36,649 nt of DNA from a virus (IMGVR_UViG_3300020469_000115:1-36649); one strand, 5' to 3'; positions 8,254-17,345 are shown, numbered from the stretch's first letter. Numbers and translations are program-made. The notes: generated by a model from the sequence alone, not told the origin.

Positions 8254-8969
8254 TTACTAATCATTATTAATTTAAAAGGCTTGTTAGTAATGTTTTTTAT
8301 TTGGCAGCTAGAGCTTGTTAATTGTTGGACCTCAAATTGTTTTGGTTTGTAAGTAAAAACTTCGTTTATAACATCTGGAGAATTTACAGAAACTTCACAA
8401 AGATTAGAATAAAACAAATAACATTGATTGCCTTTTTTATTAGCAGTTATAGTTTCTCCTGCTGAAATATCTATGTTATCAAAGTTCCAGCCATATTCGC
8501 TTTGTATGCAGCACAACAACAAAGTATCATCTTCTAAAATTTCAACGCCAGCTTTAGTAGAAGCTAAACTCCAATTTACAGAACATGGCTGCCAATCAGA
8601 AACTAAACCTTTATATTCTGTTTCAAAAAAATATTTTTTGTCTTGCGTATTTATATCTTGGTAAGCATCAAAATCTTCTGGGTTTTCTGTTTCGTAAATT
8701 TTTTGTAAAAACTCAACATCTTTTTGAGTAATTCCTTCTTCTTCAGTCCATTCCCAATAAGCTTTTATTTTGCCTTCTAATAAAATGTGATTATATAAAT
8801 CTTTTTGAATTTTATTATTGTCTTTATGAAATTTTAAATTTTGAAAATACGGCTGTTCTTCAAAACTATCTCTTTGTATTTTTTGACCTTTTTTTGAGCC
8901 AACAGAAACGCAAGTTTTTAATACATCATCATATTGCACTTCATGTTCAAAAGTTATATTTATTATCAT
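8250..8969 (-). CDS. Hypothetical protein in the tail-gene accessory cassette
   Basis: A 239-residue acidic protein beginning MIINITFEHEVQYDDVLKTC. The first half is charged and probably helical. The second half (about 130-239) is beta-rich, with several Cys (SSSCQIKNITNKPFKLIMIS at the end). I recognise no domain. It is linked by overlaps to a 92-residue gene upstream and to the Coq4-like gene downstream, so the four genes from 9947 to 7522 form one translational unit. Confidence 0.6.
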   Translation of the reverse strand: MIINITFEHEVQYDDVLKTCVSVGSKKGQKIQRDSFEEQPYFQNLKFHKDNNKIQKDLYNHILLEGKIKAYWEWTEEEGITQKDVEFLQKIYETENPEDFDAYQDINTQDKKYFFETEYKGLVSDWQPCSVNWSLASTKAGVEILEDDTLLLCCIQSEYGWNFDNIDISAGETITANKKGNQCYLFYSNLCEVSVNSPDVINEVFTYKPKQFEVQQLTSSSCQIKNITNKPFKLIMISK

Positions 8970-9244
8970 ATTTTTTTTGCTTTTATTGAATTATTCGGCT
9001 GAACAGTTAAGTTTTGTTCTATAAAATCTTCTGGCACATCATCTTCTCTAATTTTTTCTTCCCAATTATTTGGATAGCCAGCTTTGTATGCTTCTAGCCT
9101 ATAATTATCTAAAAAATTTTTAATTGCTTTTTGAGCTTCTTTTTCTGTTGTGTATAAAAAATCAAAAGTTCCTTTTGCAAAAGAATAATGGCAATAAACT
9201 CGACCACCAATAATTTTAGTTTGATATTTAAAAGATTTACTCAT
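8966..9244 (-). CDS. 92-residue hypothetical protein of the accessory cassette
   Basis: The ATG at 9242-9244 is preferred over an in-frame TTG two codons upstream. The protein starts MSKSFKYQTKIIGGRVYCHY and is basic, with a short beta region (GRVYCHYSFAKGTFDFLYTT) and then a helix rich in Lys and Glu. The family is unknown. It overlaps the oxygenase gene upstream by 8 bases and the next gene by 4. Confidence 0.6.
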   Translation of the reverse strand: MSKSFKYQTKIIGGRVYCHYSFAKGTFDFLYTTEKEAQKAIKNFLDNYRLEAYKAGYPNNWEEKIREDDVPEDFIEQNLTVQPNNSIKAKKI

Positions 9245-9947
9245 TAACAAAATCCATACTATATTTATCTTTCCATTTTACTTTTTTTAAAATATGTTTT
9301 CCTTCTTCATCAAACTGTAAATCCCAGTTTTCATGTTTTTTATAAAAATTAGGTGTTTTTAACCAAAAGCTAGAAGAAAGGTTTTTTCTTATGCCTTGCG
9401 TAATTTTTGTAACTCTGTGAGATTGTGCAGAGTCCATAAAAACAGTTCTGCCATTTTCTGGTTTAATTCTTTCAATTTTACTAGAGTCTAAATTTAAAAT
9501 AAATTTATCATGTGTTTTTAGGTCAACTCTATGCCTATAAGGATTAATTTCTAATACGCCTCCTTCTAAATTATCGCTAACTTCAACATAATAAACTTGG
9601 CTATAATTTGCTATTTCGTATTTTTTATTTTTGTCTGCATAATGGTCTTCGCAGGTATCTTGATGCCACTCTAAAGAGCCATGATTTTCAAAACACCTTG
9701 ACCAATATTCAATGCCGCCTTCACGGTAAAAATCAACATTAATTTTTCCTTCCCATAAAACTTTTAAAGTTTCTTCTACAATATTTCTAGGGTCTTCTTT
9801 CCACCAACCCTTCCAAAAGTTGTAAGTTGGCAAAGATTGATAAGACTTAGATTTTGCAACATTACATAAATTAACCAAATTTTCTTTAACTTGAACAGAG
9901 CTAGGCAAGTGTTGAGAAAGCAAAAAATTTTTTTCTACAAAGTTCAT
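9237..9947 (-). CDS. 2-oxoglutarate/Fe(II)-dependent oxygenase
   Basis: A 236-residue protein with the iron-binding facial triad and 2OG-binding Arg in correct order. HQD is at 95-97 (LEWHQDTC), the distal His at 177 (DSAQSHRVT), and Arg at 187 (GIRKNLSSSFW) binds the 2-oxoglutarate carboxylate. Flanking strands (YSQVYYVEVSDNLEGGVLEI) fit the double-stranded beta-helix core. Such enzymes hydroxylate proteins, nucleic acids or small molecules. Here the gene lies directly downstream of two tail-fibre genes, so modification of a virion protein or of a host surface compound are both possible. It heads the four-gene accessory cassette. Confidence 0.75.
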   Translation of the reverse strand: MNFVEKNFLLSQHLPSSVQVKENLVNLCNVAKSKSYQSLPTYNFWKGWWKEDPRNIVEETLKVLWEGKINVDFYREGGIEYWSRCFENHGSLEWHQDTCEDHYADKNKKYEIANYSQVYYVEVSDNLEGGVLEINPYRHRVDLKTHDKFILNLDSSKIERIKPENGRTVFMDSAQSHRVTKITQGIRKNLSSSFWLKTPNFYKKHENWDLQFDEEGKHILKKVKWKDKYSMDFVNE

Positions 9948-9949
9948 AA

Positions 9950-10783
9950 TTAGCTTATGGTTAAAACTCCATTTGTGGCAATCGTTCCAGTTTGTGCTAC
10001 ACCGCCTATATACTGATTGCTGTAAGGTGTACCCATTAAATTATAAATATTAGTTGCAGAATTATAATAAGCTTGAATAAAAGCAACTCCGCCAGAAGGA
10101 GGATTTAAGCTAAAACTTGTAAAATCTATATTTTGAAAACTATTAAGACTTCCAAGTTGCAAAGTTTTATTTCCTGCATTAGTTCCAGATTTTGTAAATG
10201 TTAAAACCATGTTACTAAAACCAGTTGGAACAGAGGTACTAGCATTATAAGCAGGATACCAACTGGGATTATAGTTAGCTGCAGTATTGCTGTTTTGACC
10301 TCTGCCGTAATGATGCAGACCAAAAACAGCTTGATTAGAAGTTGTTCCGCTAGAAATAGTATAACTGCTATACCAGTAAGGCGAAGATATTGCATTGTAA
10401 GTAGCTCCGCCAGTGCTACCTAAAAAATTGTCAGAGCCTATAGTTGAAGAAGTTGGACCTCCGCCATGTATAAAGCCGCTAAAATTAGAGTGAGAAACAT
10501 CAGCAGCGGCTAAACTTATTCTGTGTGTATAGCCAGTCGTAGTCGTGGTCTTTCCAGATGTGGTTTGTTGAACAATAAAAACATAGATTACATCTATGCT
10601 TGTTGCCTGATATATATTAGAAGAAGCTCCATAATATGAATTTAATGAATTAGAAGCTCCAGACGAAACGCCAATTAAAGCTCTTATATCTGAGTCGTTA
10701 AGACTGGCAGTTGTGCCAGATGTACCTCCCACTTCAACATGGAGGTCATTAATAGAGATTGCTCCAGAGGTTTGAAGTGCCAT
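9950..10783 (-). CDS. Tail fibre protein, paralogue A
   Basis: A 277-residue Ser/Thr/Gly/Asn-rich beta protein. Residues 1-35 (MALQTSGAISINDLHVEVGG then SLNDSDIRAL) match the N-terminus of the neighbouring gene at 10785-11450. This start resembles the anchoring segment of many phage tail proteins. The remainder is unrelated to the neighbour, as expected for a receptor-binding tip swapped onto a conserved attachment domain. There is no signal peptide or enzyme motif. Confidence 0.65.
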   Translation of the reverse strand: MALQTSGAISINDLHVEVGGTSGTTASLNDSDIRALIGVSSGASNSLNSYYGASSNIYQATSIDVIYVFIVQQTTSGKTTTTTGYTHRISLAAADVSHSNFSGFIHGGGPTSSTIGSDNFLGSTGGATYNAISSPYWYSSYTISSGTTSNQAVFGLHHYGRGQNSNTAANYNPSWYPAYNASTSVPTGFSNMVLTFTKSGTNAGNKTLQLGSLNSFQNIDFTSFSLNPPSGGVAFIQAYYNSATNIYNLMGTPYSNQYIGGVAQTGTIATNGVLTIS

Positions 10784-10784
10784 T

Positions 10785-11450
10785 TTAAGTTATACTAAAA
10801 GTGTGTGCCACTGTTCCTATAAAAGCAGTATTTCTGCTTCCATTACTTAAAATCTGACTACTTGGATAACTTAAACCAGTTAATGAGTCTATACTCCAAG
10901 ACCAAAAAGTTTGTAAAGTATTATAAGTATAATTTGCAGAAGTTCTGTTTAAAGTTATAGGAGAAGACGGACCTCCGCTTGATAAGTAATGATAAATAGT
11001 CAGTGAAGTCCAACCAGAATTAAAAACTGGCGTATCTATTCTTAATATTATACTTGAGCTTCCTCCAAACATAGGAGGATTGTTTGTTAGTTCCACTATA
11101 TTTGTTCCTCCCCAGCTGGCACTGCTCAAACTTCCAGTTCCTGAGGTGGTTGCAAAACCGTAATAATGAAAGCTAATAGGGGAGCTAATTGAAAAATTTC
11201 CAACATTTATTGTTCTGTTTCCAGTGCTTGCGCTGCCAGAAATAGGGAAAGTTTGTCTAGGGTCATTTGAAGCGCCATAAAAATCAGCAAAATCTATTTC
11301 AGTCCCAAGCGTACTATTAATAACTCTGCCAGAAGCAGCGCCTAAATTTCTTATATCAGAGTCATTTAAACTAGCTTGCGTTCCACTTGTGCCGTTTGCT
11401 TCAACATGAATTTGGTCTAAACTTATTGCTCCAGAATTCTGCAGAGCCAT
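10785..11450 (-). CDS. Tail fibre protein, paralogue B
   Basis: A 221-residue beta-rich Ser/Gly/Asn/Thr protein. It shares the start MALQNSGAISLDQIHVEANG and SLNDSDIRNLG with the next gene downstream, then diverges (DPRQTFPISGSASTGNRTIN onward). The tandem pair looks like a duplication of a fibre gene with a conserved virion-binding N-terminus and variable C-termini. The start codon follows the S74-fibre gene's stop region by one base, so the fibres are co-expressed. Confidence 0.65.
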   Translation of the reverse strand: MALQNSGAISLDQIHVEANGTSGTQASLNDSDIRNLGAASGRVINSTLGTEIDFADFYGASNDPRQTFPISGSASTGNRTINVGNFSISSPISFHYYGFATTSGTGSLSSASWGGTNIVELTNNPPMFGGSSSIILRIDTPVFNSGWTSLTIYHYLSSGGPSSPITLNRTSANYTYNTLQTFWSWSIDSLTGLSYPSSQILSNGSRNTAFIGTVAHTFSIT

Positions 11451-11451
11451 A

Positions 11452-12750
11452 TTATCCTCCGTTTATTTGAGGAGATACTATATCTATAATTCTTGAAATT
11501 TGATTGATTACTTCTTGTTGTTTTTCAATCTGTTCTTGCTGTTCTTTAATAGCTTCTACCAAAAGACCGACTGTGTTGCCATATCTTATAGCTAAATGAT
11601 TTTCTTTGTTTTCATCAAGAGTTTCAGTTTCATAAACTGCTTCTGGTAATACTTTTTGCAAATCTTGTGCAATTAATCCAGTTAATCTATTTCCGTCTGA
11701 TTTTAAAGTGTAAGTAATTCCTTCAAGCTGTTTTACTTTATCAATAGCATTATTAATTTTTGTAATATCTTCTTTTAGTCTTTTATCACTTGGAGAGCCA
11801 TAGGCTGTAACATTTCCTGAAAAAACTGCATTACCACTTCCGTCAATAGAAAATCTATTGCTACCTCCAGAGTCTTGGAAATAAATATTAGTATTAATTT
11901 TTATATAAGTTGGTCCAGCACTTGCAGTAAAATAAAATCTATTTGCTCCGCCAGTATCGTTAATCCAACCATTAGTAGCAAGCTGAGCAGAAGTAGCTAT
12001 AGTTCCTTGAAAAGAGCCATTGATTGCGCTAGTAGCTGTTAAAGTTGCTGCAGTAACCGTTCCAGTAGATGTTATTGCTCCACAATTTAAAGTGCTTGCT
12101 AAAGTTAAAGCTCCTGCAGAAGTAAGCTCCATTCCTGCAGTTGTTCCGTCTGCTTGATAAACAACAAAATTTCCGCTTGACCCTATGACCATAACGCTAG
12201 TAGATGATGCACGCCTAAATATTATTGAGCCAGTTTCATTATCAAAATATGTGTCAGTGCCGTTATGGTAAATTTCTAAATCTTGCGAATCTCCAATTCT
12301 AATTTTATCGTTATCGCCTAAATCTATTTGGTCCGCTGCTAAAGTTCCAACAACACTAACTCCATTTGTAGTAGTTGTTAATTTAGAAGAATTATCATAA
12401 AAAAGAGCTACAGCTCCATTTTCTGTAAAAGTAATTCCAGACTCAGTGCCGTCATTGTTGTAAATGCCTAAAGCAGAAGCATAAATTTTTAAATCTCCAG
12501 TACCAGCATCTTTTATATAACTATGACTTCCGTCATGGAAAATTTCTAAATCATCTCCAGTTCCAAAAATAGCTTTATCATTATCATCAAAATTAGCGGA
12601 AGCAAAACGAACATTAACTTTTGTTCCGTTAGCAGCAAATATTCCGTCTATAGTGTCAAGACCATTATTTAATTTTGTACCCCATGTGTCCGTACTACTT
12701 CCAACCTCTGGCTTAACTAGAGATAAATTTGTGGTTTGCGTATCTGCCAT
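11452..12750 (-). CDS. Tail fibre/spike with C-terminal S74 chaperone domain
   Basis: A 432-residue protein. The N-terminus ([20 protein letters not shown]) is typical of phage tail fibres. Middle repeats such as [20 protein letters not shown] and [13 protein letters not shown] suggest a trimeric beta-helix shaft. The C-terminal 112 residues form a Peptidase_S74 domain, with catalytic S321 and K326 in SDKRLKEDI, followed by a coiled coil rich in Glu/Gln ([16 protein letters not shown]). This domain guides trimer folding and is then cleaved off. The protein is probably a main receptor-binding fibre. Confidence 0.8.
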   Translation of the reverse strand: MADTQTTNLSLVKPEVGSSTDTWGTKLNNGLDTIDGIFAANGTKVNVRFASANFDDNDKAIFGTGDDLEIFHDGSHSYIKDAGTGDLKIYASALGIYNNDGTESGITFTENGAVALFYDNSSKLTTTTNGVSVVGTLAADQIDLGDNDKIRIGDSQDLEIYHNGTDTYFDNETGSIIFRRASSTSVMVIGSSGNFVVYQADGTTAGMELTSAGALTLASTLNCGAITSTGTVTAATLTATSAINGSFQGTIATSAQLATNGWINDTGGANRFYFTASAGPTYIKINTNIYFQDSGGSNRFSIDGSGNAVFSGNVTAYGSPSDKRLKEDITKINNAIDKVKQLEGITYTLKSDGNRLTGLIAQDLQKVLPEAVYETETLDENKENHLAIRYGNTVGLLVEAIKEQQEQIEKQQEVINQISRIIDIVSPQINGG

Positions 12751-12763
12751 AATTAATTCCTTT

Positions 12764-13669
12764 CTATGCTGCTATTTTTTGTTCGGTCCATGTTTTATTA
12801 CTTGCATTTTGTTCAGCCCAAACTTCATTGTCTGCAGCTTGTTCTGACCATGTTTCTAAGCCAACACCTTGCTCAGACCATGTTTCTGAGTCTGCTTGCT
12901 GCTCAGACCAAACTTCGCTTGCAACGCTTTGGTCTGTCCATTTTATAACACCTTCTGCGGCAAAGCCACTTGTTGCATTAATAGTTGAAGCACAATTTAC
13001 GGTTAACGAAGCTGTAGCATTTACAGCAAAACTTGCGTCAATTTGATTATTTAACGACTCAATTAAATTACTTCCAGCCGCAGTTACATTCAAACTCATA
13101 GAAATATTAGCAGCTCCTATGTCTATTTGCATTCCAAAAACATTAGGCATTGTTAAAGAAAGGCTAATACTAGACTCTCCTTGTACAACTTTAGTGCCTT
13201 CTGAGGTCATATTTGTTGTTAAATTAGGAGCAGAAACGCCTTGTAGTATTTTAGTTCCTAGAGAGCTTAAATTTAGCTCTAAAGGTATGTTGCTGCTTGC
13301 TCCAAAAGTAGCGTTTCCAGTCGCACTTAAATTTGTTGTTCCGAGTATAATTACTGACCCTAAATCAACTTGAGTTCCAATAGCAGAAAAACTTGTGTTT
13401 AAAGGCATCAAAGCATCATCTTCTAAAACTTTTGTGCCTACAGCAGTTAAATTAGAAGTAGCATTAATAGTAGCAGCTGCACTAAAAATAATTCCGCCAT
13501 TAGCAGTTAAAGATGATGTAGTGTTGATAGTTTGGTTAACGCTAAACGCAAGTATAGGCGTAGCCGCAAAAGTTAAATTAGCGTAAATATTAGCAGAAGC
13601 TATCTCATATTGTGGCGTTCCATAGGCTGCTATACCATAATTAAACGACCCAAACCCAACACTAGCCAT
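12764..13669 (-). CDS. Repeat-built virion protein (probable fibre or decoration)
   Basis: A 301-residue protein in three parts. Residues 1-30 are Gly/Tyr-rich. Residues 30-245 consist of about ten degenerate repeats of 20-22 residues with the core (I/L)xxTxLxAxGT; examples are [13 protein letters not shown] and [12 protein letters not shown]. The last ~56 residues hold five or six copies of a ten-residue WSEQ unit (ETWSEQ, EVWAEQ, KTWTEQ). This suggests a beta-solenoid stalk with a tandem Trp-containing tail. I recognise no family. Neighbours are tail and adaptor genes. Copy number in both repeat parts could vary between relatives by slippage. Confidence 0.65.
   Translation of the reverse strand: MASVGFGSFNYGIAAYGTPQYEIASANIYANLTFAATPILAFSVNQTINTTSSLTANGGIIFSAAATINATSNLTAVGTKVLEDDALMPLNTSFSAIGTQVDLGSVIILGTTNLSATGNATFGASSNIPLELNLSSLGTKILQGVSAPNLTTNMTSEGTKVVQGESSISLSLTMPNVFGMQIDIGAANISMSLNVTAAGSNLIESLNNQIDASFAVNATASLTVNCASTINATSGFAAEGVIKWTDQSVASEVWSEQQADSETWSEQGVGLETWSEQAADNEVWAEQNASNKTWTEQKIAA
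12781..12940. repeat. 30-bp tandem repeat coding the WSEQ units
   Basis: Similar ten-base starts recur at exact 30-bp steps: 12781 (gttcggtcca), 12811 (gttcagccca), 12841, 12871, 12901 (gctcagacca) and 12931 (ggtctgtcca). The period equals ten codons and lies wholly inside the gene at 12764-13669, so it is a coding minisatellite and not a CRISPR array. Confidence 0.85.
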
Positions 13670-13671
13670 TT

Positions 13672-14055
13672 TTAATTAGCAACTATGTCAAGCGCTCCAG
13701 CTGCAAATCTAAAAACATCATCTGTAGATACAGTCTTAGAGCTGCTCAAAGTTCCATAAGCCAATAAATTTCCGCCAGATAAAGCGTCCATTACACCGAC
13801 TGCAACTACAGTTCCGTAATTTGCCGTTGCTGTAGCATATTCTATAGCAGCTGTATTACTTGCAGTATTTCCGCTGACAGTAAATGCTGAAGTTTGTCTA
13901 GCATAGCCGCCACCGCTGACTTCTGTTCCAGAAGTTGAGTCCGTAGGAGCTACGGTATATAAAGAAATATATAAAGTTGTTGGAGCAGTATAAGCCGTGC
14001 CGCCAAATACATGCTGCAAAATTTTAGTTTCTAAGTAATCTGAAATTCCAGCCAT
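13672..14055 (-). CDS. Tail-associated structural protein
   Basis: A 127-residue protein starting MAGISDYLETKILQHVFGGT, followed by APTTLYISLYTVAPTDSTSG and GGGYARQTSAF. This arrangement is common in phage structural proteins found beside adaptor and fibre genes, usually left as unnamed tail proteins. It is mostly beta and Gly/Thr/Ala-rich. It sits between the head-tail adaptor gene and the repeat-built protein. Role inferred from position and similarity of pattern. Confidence 0.6.
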   Translation of the reverse strand: MAGISDYLETKILQHVFGGTAYTAPTTLYISLYTVAPTDSTSGTEVSGGGYARQTSAFTVSGNTASNTAAIEYATATANYGTVVAVGVMDALSGGNLLAYGTLSSSKTVSTDDVFRFAAGALDIVAN

Positions 14056-14072
14056 TTTTTTACCTCGTTATA

Positions 14073-14723
14073 TTAATTATTTCCAAAATAAGTTCTTTTT
14101 CTGCTGACATTTCCGTAGGTCCTTCTTCTTTGTATCAAAGAGTTTTTACCAAAAGCAGCTCTTTCTTGTTGTAGTCTAAGTTCTTCTAATGCTTTATCAA
14201 AAAGACCAGAAAACAAAACTACTCTATCATCTTCCATTAAAAAAATAGAAGCATGTTTGCAACAGCCGTACAAATAAACATCTGGAGCTGTTGTACTTAC
14301 AAAATTGCTGGTATTAGTTGCGCTAAGTCCGTCAATGTTTGCGTAATAAGTTAATTGTATAGAATAAGACTGGTCTGGGGTAGGACATAATTCTAAAGTA
14401 TCTCCTACTATTGCATAATATTTTGGCAAACCAGAAACATCATCTGTACTTTTTCTATAAGCATCTAAACTTTCTAAAGATTGTTGAAATAACGGCTGAT
14501 ATTCATTAGTTAAAATTTCTACATTTATGGCGCTAATAAAATCTCCAGCTAATTGCATAAATTGACTATCCGCAGTTGCAGTGCTTCTTTTAATCATGTC
14601 TTTATGCTTTAAAATTCTGTTTATCTCTCCTTCTGTTTGGTCAATGAAAGTATCAAGCTCAGAGGTTAAATCTCCTCTGTTCATAAAACTTGCAATTTTT
14701 GTTTTTAATTCTTCGTAAGTCAT
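14073..14723 (-). CDS. Head-tail adaptor (SU10 adaptor / gp11-like)
   Basis: A 216-residue protein, mainly helical, with the pattern of podovirus adaptor proteins. An N-terminal helix pair (MTYEELKTKIASFMNRGDL, LDTFIDQTEGEINRIL) is followed by a central beta part with YAIVGDTLELCPTPDQ and YYANI. It ends with a helix-rich part and an Arg-rich tail (RRRTYGNVSRKRTYF). Such proteins form a dodecamer under the portal and connect it to the tail. Position between the capsid and tail genes agrees. The family name is from pattern recognition only. Confidence 0.65.
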   Translation of the reverse strand: MTYEELKTKIASFMNRGDLTSELDTFIDQTEGEINRILKHKDMIKRSTATADSQFMQLAGDFISAINVEILTNEYQPLFQQSLESLDAYRKSTDDVSGLPKYYAIVGDTLELCPTPDQSYSIQLTYYANIDGLSATNTSNFVSTTAPDVYLYGCCKHASIFLMEDDRVVLFSGLFDKALEELRLQQERAAFGKNSLIQRRRTYGNVSRKRTYFGNN

Positions 14724-14725
14724 TT

Positions 14726-15019
14726 TTATATTTTACCTTGCCAAGACCTAAAAGGCTTGTTTTCTGGATTATTTAACCATTTTTTCCAAGCATCTTTATC
14801 ATTAGCCCAACCTTCTAAACAAGCTTTTTCATAGATAACCATTGGAATTTCAGCAACATGCCTAAATTCTTTACTTGGTGTTTGTTCGCCTAAATGCTTT
14901 GTGTACTTAATTATATTACTTACATCTTGCTCAGTGTAAAAAATTCCTCTTTCGTCTTCAGTAACAAAAGAAGAAGTAAAACCAGATTTATGGTTTATAA
15001 CTGTAGTTCTCTTAGGCAT
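14726..15019 (-). CDS. 97-residue hypothetical protein after the capsid gene
   Basis: A basic protein starting MPKRTTVINHKSGFTSSFVT. Its C-terminal half has Trp-rich helices (EGWANDKDAWKKWLNNPENK). The family is not recognised. It is the first gene after the terminator behind the major capsid gene, so it would be made at a lower level than capsid. It is two bases before the adaptor gene. Confidence 0.6.
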   Translation of the reverse strand: MPKRTTVINHKSGFTSSFVTEDERGIFYTEQDVSNIIKYTKHLGEQTPSKEFRHVAEIPMVIYEKACLEGWANDKDAWKKWLNNPENKPFRSWQGKI

Positions 15020-15027
15020 TTTATTTT

Positions 15028-15057
15028 GAAAAAGGAGTGAGCTAAAAGCCCACTCCT
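15028..15057 (-). terminator. Intrinsic terminator after the major capsid gene
   Basis: On the minus strand a 10-bp stem (AGGAGTGGGC with GCTCACTCCT, one G-U pair) closes a 5-base loop and runs directly into TTTTTC. The stem spans 15033-15057. It sits nine bases after the end of the capsid gene. It likely gives partial termination, so that capsid mRNA exceeds downstream tail mRNA. Confidence 0.85.
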
Positions 15058-15066
15058 AAATCATTA

Positions 15067-15999
15067 TTAAGTAGTTAAATCAGCTACTACACCGTGAGCA
15101 GCTTCATTAGACACTTCTAAACCAAATTCGCTTAGAATTACTTTAGTATCAGCATCTCCGACTTTTGCTAAATCAAAAGTTTCAAAATTTCTTAAATATG
15201 AAACTTTAGCAAACTCTGGGTCAACTAAAAGTAAAGACCTATCTCTGCTTCTGTTAGAAGGAATAATTTTTAACTCGCCAAAGTCTGAAGAATAAACAGA
15301 CACAGCTGCTTCTACAGTTTGAGAGTCAATCATTTGTCTAGCAGATGAACGACCAGTAAACCCAGAAATTTTTCCTTTGTTAACTGGACCTGCAATAGCA
15401 GTATCTAAGTCAGCTCCGTTAGTAAACATAGACTCTAAAACACCTTTAAGAAGTGTTTCAGTCAAGTTTCTTTGCGTGCCGTCAGTTGGAGCAGCTCCAG
15501 CGCCAGCGCCACTACCGCCAGTTCCTCTTGATACATTAGAAGTCAACCAAGACTCTAATCCACCAGTAACTCTTGCAGTTGTAGCATTACCAGTTGTTTT
15601 TGCTCCTTTTTGACAAAGAGCTTGCTCCATGTCCCTTTTAAGAGCTTTAGCTGAAATAGCCATTTGATGCGCTAATTCAGATTTTTTAGCTGCAGCGTTA
15701 GAGGCTTCTTGCGACCCAGACACAGTAGCATCTCTGCTTTGTATCATTGCCACATTAGACACTCTTGCTGACGCTGTAGCAGCAGCTCTTGTTATTTCGT
15801 TACCTTCTAGCTGTCCGTTTCCAGTTGGGCTAGGAAGGCTCTCAGTTTGCCAGTCGAATACAACATTACTTATATTTCTAGTCCCTATCATAGAAAGAAA
15901 AGGAGTAGCTGTTGGGTCAATGTTGTAGATTACATCTGACAAGTCTTCTCTGTTTGCAGTTGCGCTGTATGTATCAAACGCATTTCCTACTTTTGCCAT
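15067..15999 (-). CDS. Major capsid protein (SU10-like, DUF5309 type)
   Basis: A 310-residue protein. The N-terminal part (NREDLSDVIYNIDPTATPFL, then FDWQTESLPSP) matches the SU10-like major head protein family (HK97 fold). The residues after it (NVAMIQSRDATVSGSQ, then a long helix with LAHQMAISAKALKRDMEQAL) fit the E-loop and spine helix. A Gly/Ala-rich flexible insert lies near residues 155-175. The gene follows the scaffold and ends at a strong terminator, as expected for the most abundant virion protein. Confidence 0.85.
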   Translation of the reverse strand: MAKVGNAFDTYSATANREDLSDVIYNIDPTATPFLSMIGTRNISNVVFDWQTESLPSPTGNGQLEGNEITRAAATASARVSNVAMIQSRDATVSGSQEASNAAAKKSELAHQMAISAKALKRDMEQALCQKGAKTTGNATTARVTGGLESWLTSNVSRGTGGSGAGAGAAPTDGTQRNLTETLLKGVLESMFTNGADLDTAIAGPVNKGKISGFTGRSSARQMIDSQTVEAAVSVYSSDFGELKIIPSNRSRDRSLLLVDPEFAKVSYLRNFETFDLAKVGDADTKVILSEFGLEVSNEAAHGVVADLTT

Positions 16000-16015
16000 A
16001 ATAATCTCCTAAAGA

Positions 16016-17023
16016 TTAAATTAAATGTTCAAATAATTTAGCTGCATCTGAAACTTTTCCAGATTTAGCTAACCTTGTTTTGGCTTTTTTTAAAGGAGAT
16101 GTTGTTTTAACCGTGTTAGAAGTTCCAGCTCTAGCGACTCTTGACTTAGCCTTTTGTGTTGGTTTCTTTTTAGCAGCTTCAGTAGCTTTCTTAAATTTCC
16201 ACGCATCACGCATCAAAGGTATTAATCTTGCGTCATAGACCGTATTTATTTCTTCTTGAGAAAAACCATAGTTTTTAATGGTATTTTGCACAATAGCAGC
16301 TTTTTCAGAAGCGGCTTTTTCTGCATCAGTCCACTCTGGAATTAAAGTTAACAACTGCTCTTGACCTTCTTGTATTTGTTTGGTCATAAGCTCTCTATTT
16401 TTCAAAGCTTCTTCTTCTTGAAGTCTAGCTTGTTCTTCTTCAAAAGCTCTTAGCTGTTGTTTTCTTTCATTCCACTTGTTTTTTTCAATTAAATAAGTAG
16501 TAGGGTCTGCCTTTTCCAGAGCTTCCCAGTCTGGCTCAGCTTCCATACCATTTTCATAAATAGTTTTCAGCTTTGGCAACAATTCCTTATAAATTTGCCT
16601 TTCTTCCTCTACTTGACTTGACTCTGCTTCTATCTGTTTTCTAACTTCAGCAATTTCTTGTGTCTTTCGAGTGTAATCCTTCTGTCTGCTGTATCCTCTG
16701 ATTAGTTCGTCTTGCGATACCTCAAGTTCTTCTCCGTCAACTTTGACGGTAAAAGAAAGAGGCTGCTCTGTTTCTTCAGTTTCAACTTGGCTTTCTTCTG
16801 ATTGTTCAGTTTCATCTTCAAAATCTTCAGAAGCTTCTAAAGCTTCTTCTTCTTCTTCTTCTAAAACTTCTTCTTCTTCTAATTCCTCTTGAGCAAGTTC
16901 GGCTTCTTGTTCCTCAACTTCAGTTTCTTCAACTTCTTCTTGAGGAGTAAGCATTGCTTCAAAAGCATTAGCAGCTTTATCAATATCGGTTTCAAAACCA
17001 GTTGGCTTTGCATTGTTGGTCAT
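16016..17023 (-). CDS. Scaffolding protein
   Basis: A 335-residue protein. Residues 25-90 are almost only Glu, Asp, Gln and Ala. Residues 110-230 form a long coiled coil (QIEAESSQVEEERQIYKEL and similar). The C-terminal 60 residues are basic (KKKPTQKAKSRVARAGTS) and end in a helix. An acidic N-terminus, coiled coil and basic capsid-binding tail, directly before the coat gene, is the usual build of a podovirus scaffold. No protease motif is visible. Confidence 0.8.
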   Translation of the reverse strand: MTNNAKPTGFETDIDKAANAFEAMLTPQEEVEETEVEEQEAELAQEELEEEEVLEEEEEEALEASEDFEDETEQSEESQVETEETEQPLSFTVKVDGEELEVSQDELIRGYSRQKDYTRKTQEIAEVRKQIEAESSQVEEERQIYKELLPKLKTIYENGMEAEPDWEALEKADPTTYLIEKNKWNERKQQLRAFEEEQARLQEEEALKNRELMTKQIQEGQEQLLTLIPEWTDAEKAASEKAAIVQNTIKNYGFSQEEINTVYDARLIPLMRDAWKFKKATEAAKKKPTQKAKSRVARAGTSNTVKTTSPLKKAKTRLAKSGKVSDAAKLFEHLI

Positions 17024-17072
17024 ATTTCCACCTTATAGTTTGTAGTATTTTACCCTTAAACGGCTAAAACAC

Positions 17073-17345
17073 TCAAGTTAATCGAGTAATCCCTTTTATT
17101 TTGTTAATGTGAGATTGTGTTATTTTGCCTCTTTCGATAACAATTCTTAACTGTCTTTCTACTTCTGGCAAAATTCTTATAGCTTGATGCAAAGCCTCTC
17201 TAAGCTCTTTTTCTTCTGGCTTGTCTGAGTTTATCCATTTATTGGTATATTCTTCTTTTAAGGTTTGAATAGCATTAGTAAAAACATCACTGTTTAAAAC
17301 TATTTCCGCTTCTGTTGAATTTTTTATTTCTTTATCTGTAGGCAT
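17073..17345 (-). CDS. 90-residue hypothetical protein before the scaffold gene
   Basis: A small all-helical protein starting MPTDKEIKNSTEAEIVLNSD, with a basic middle (EVERQLRIVIERGK). Size and position between the lysis genes and the scaffold match a small conserved protein often seen in podovirus genomes, but I cannot name it. Confidence 0.6.
   Translation of the reverse strand: MPTDKEIKNSTEAEIVLNSDVFTNAIQTLKEEYTNKWINSDKPEEKELREALHQAIRILPEVERQLRIVIERGKITQSHINKIKGITRLT

Noticed and set aside
12781-12940. 30-bp repeats as a CRISPR array
   Set aside because: The units are contiguous, without spacers, in frame with ten-residue WSEQ repeats inside a structural gene.
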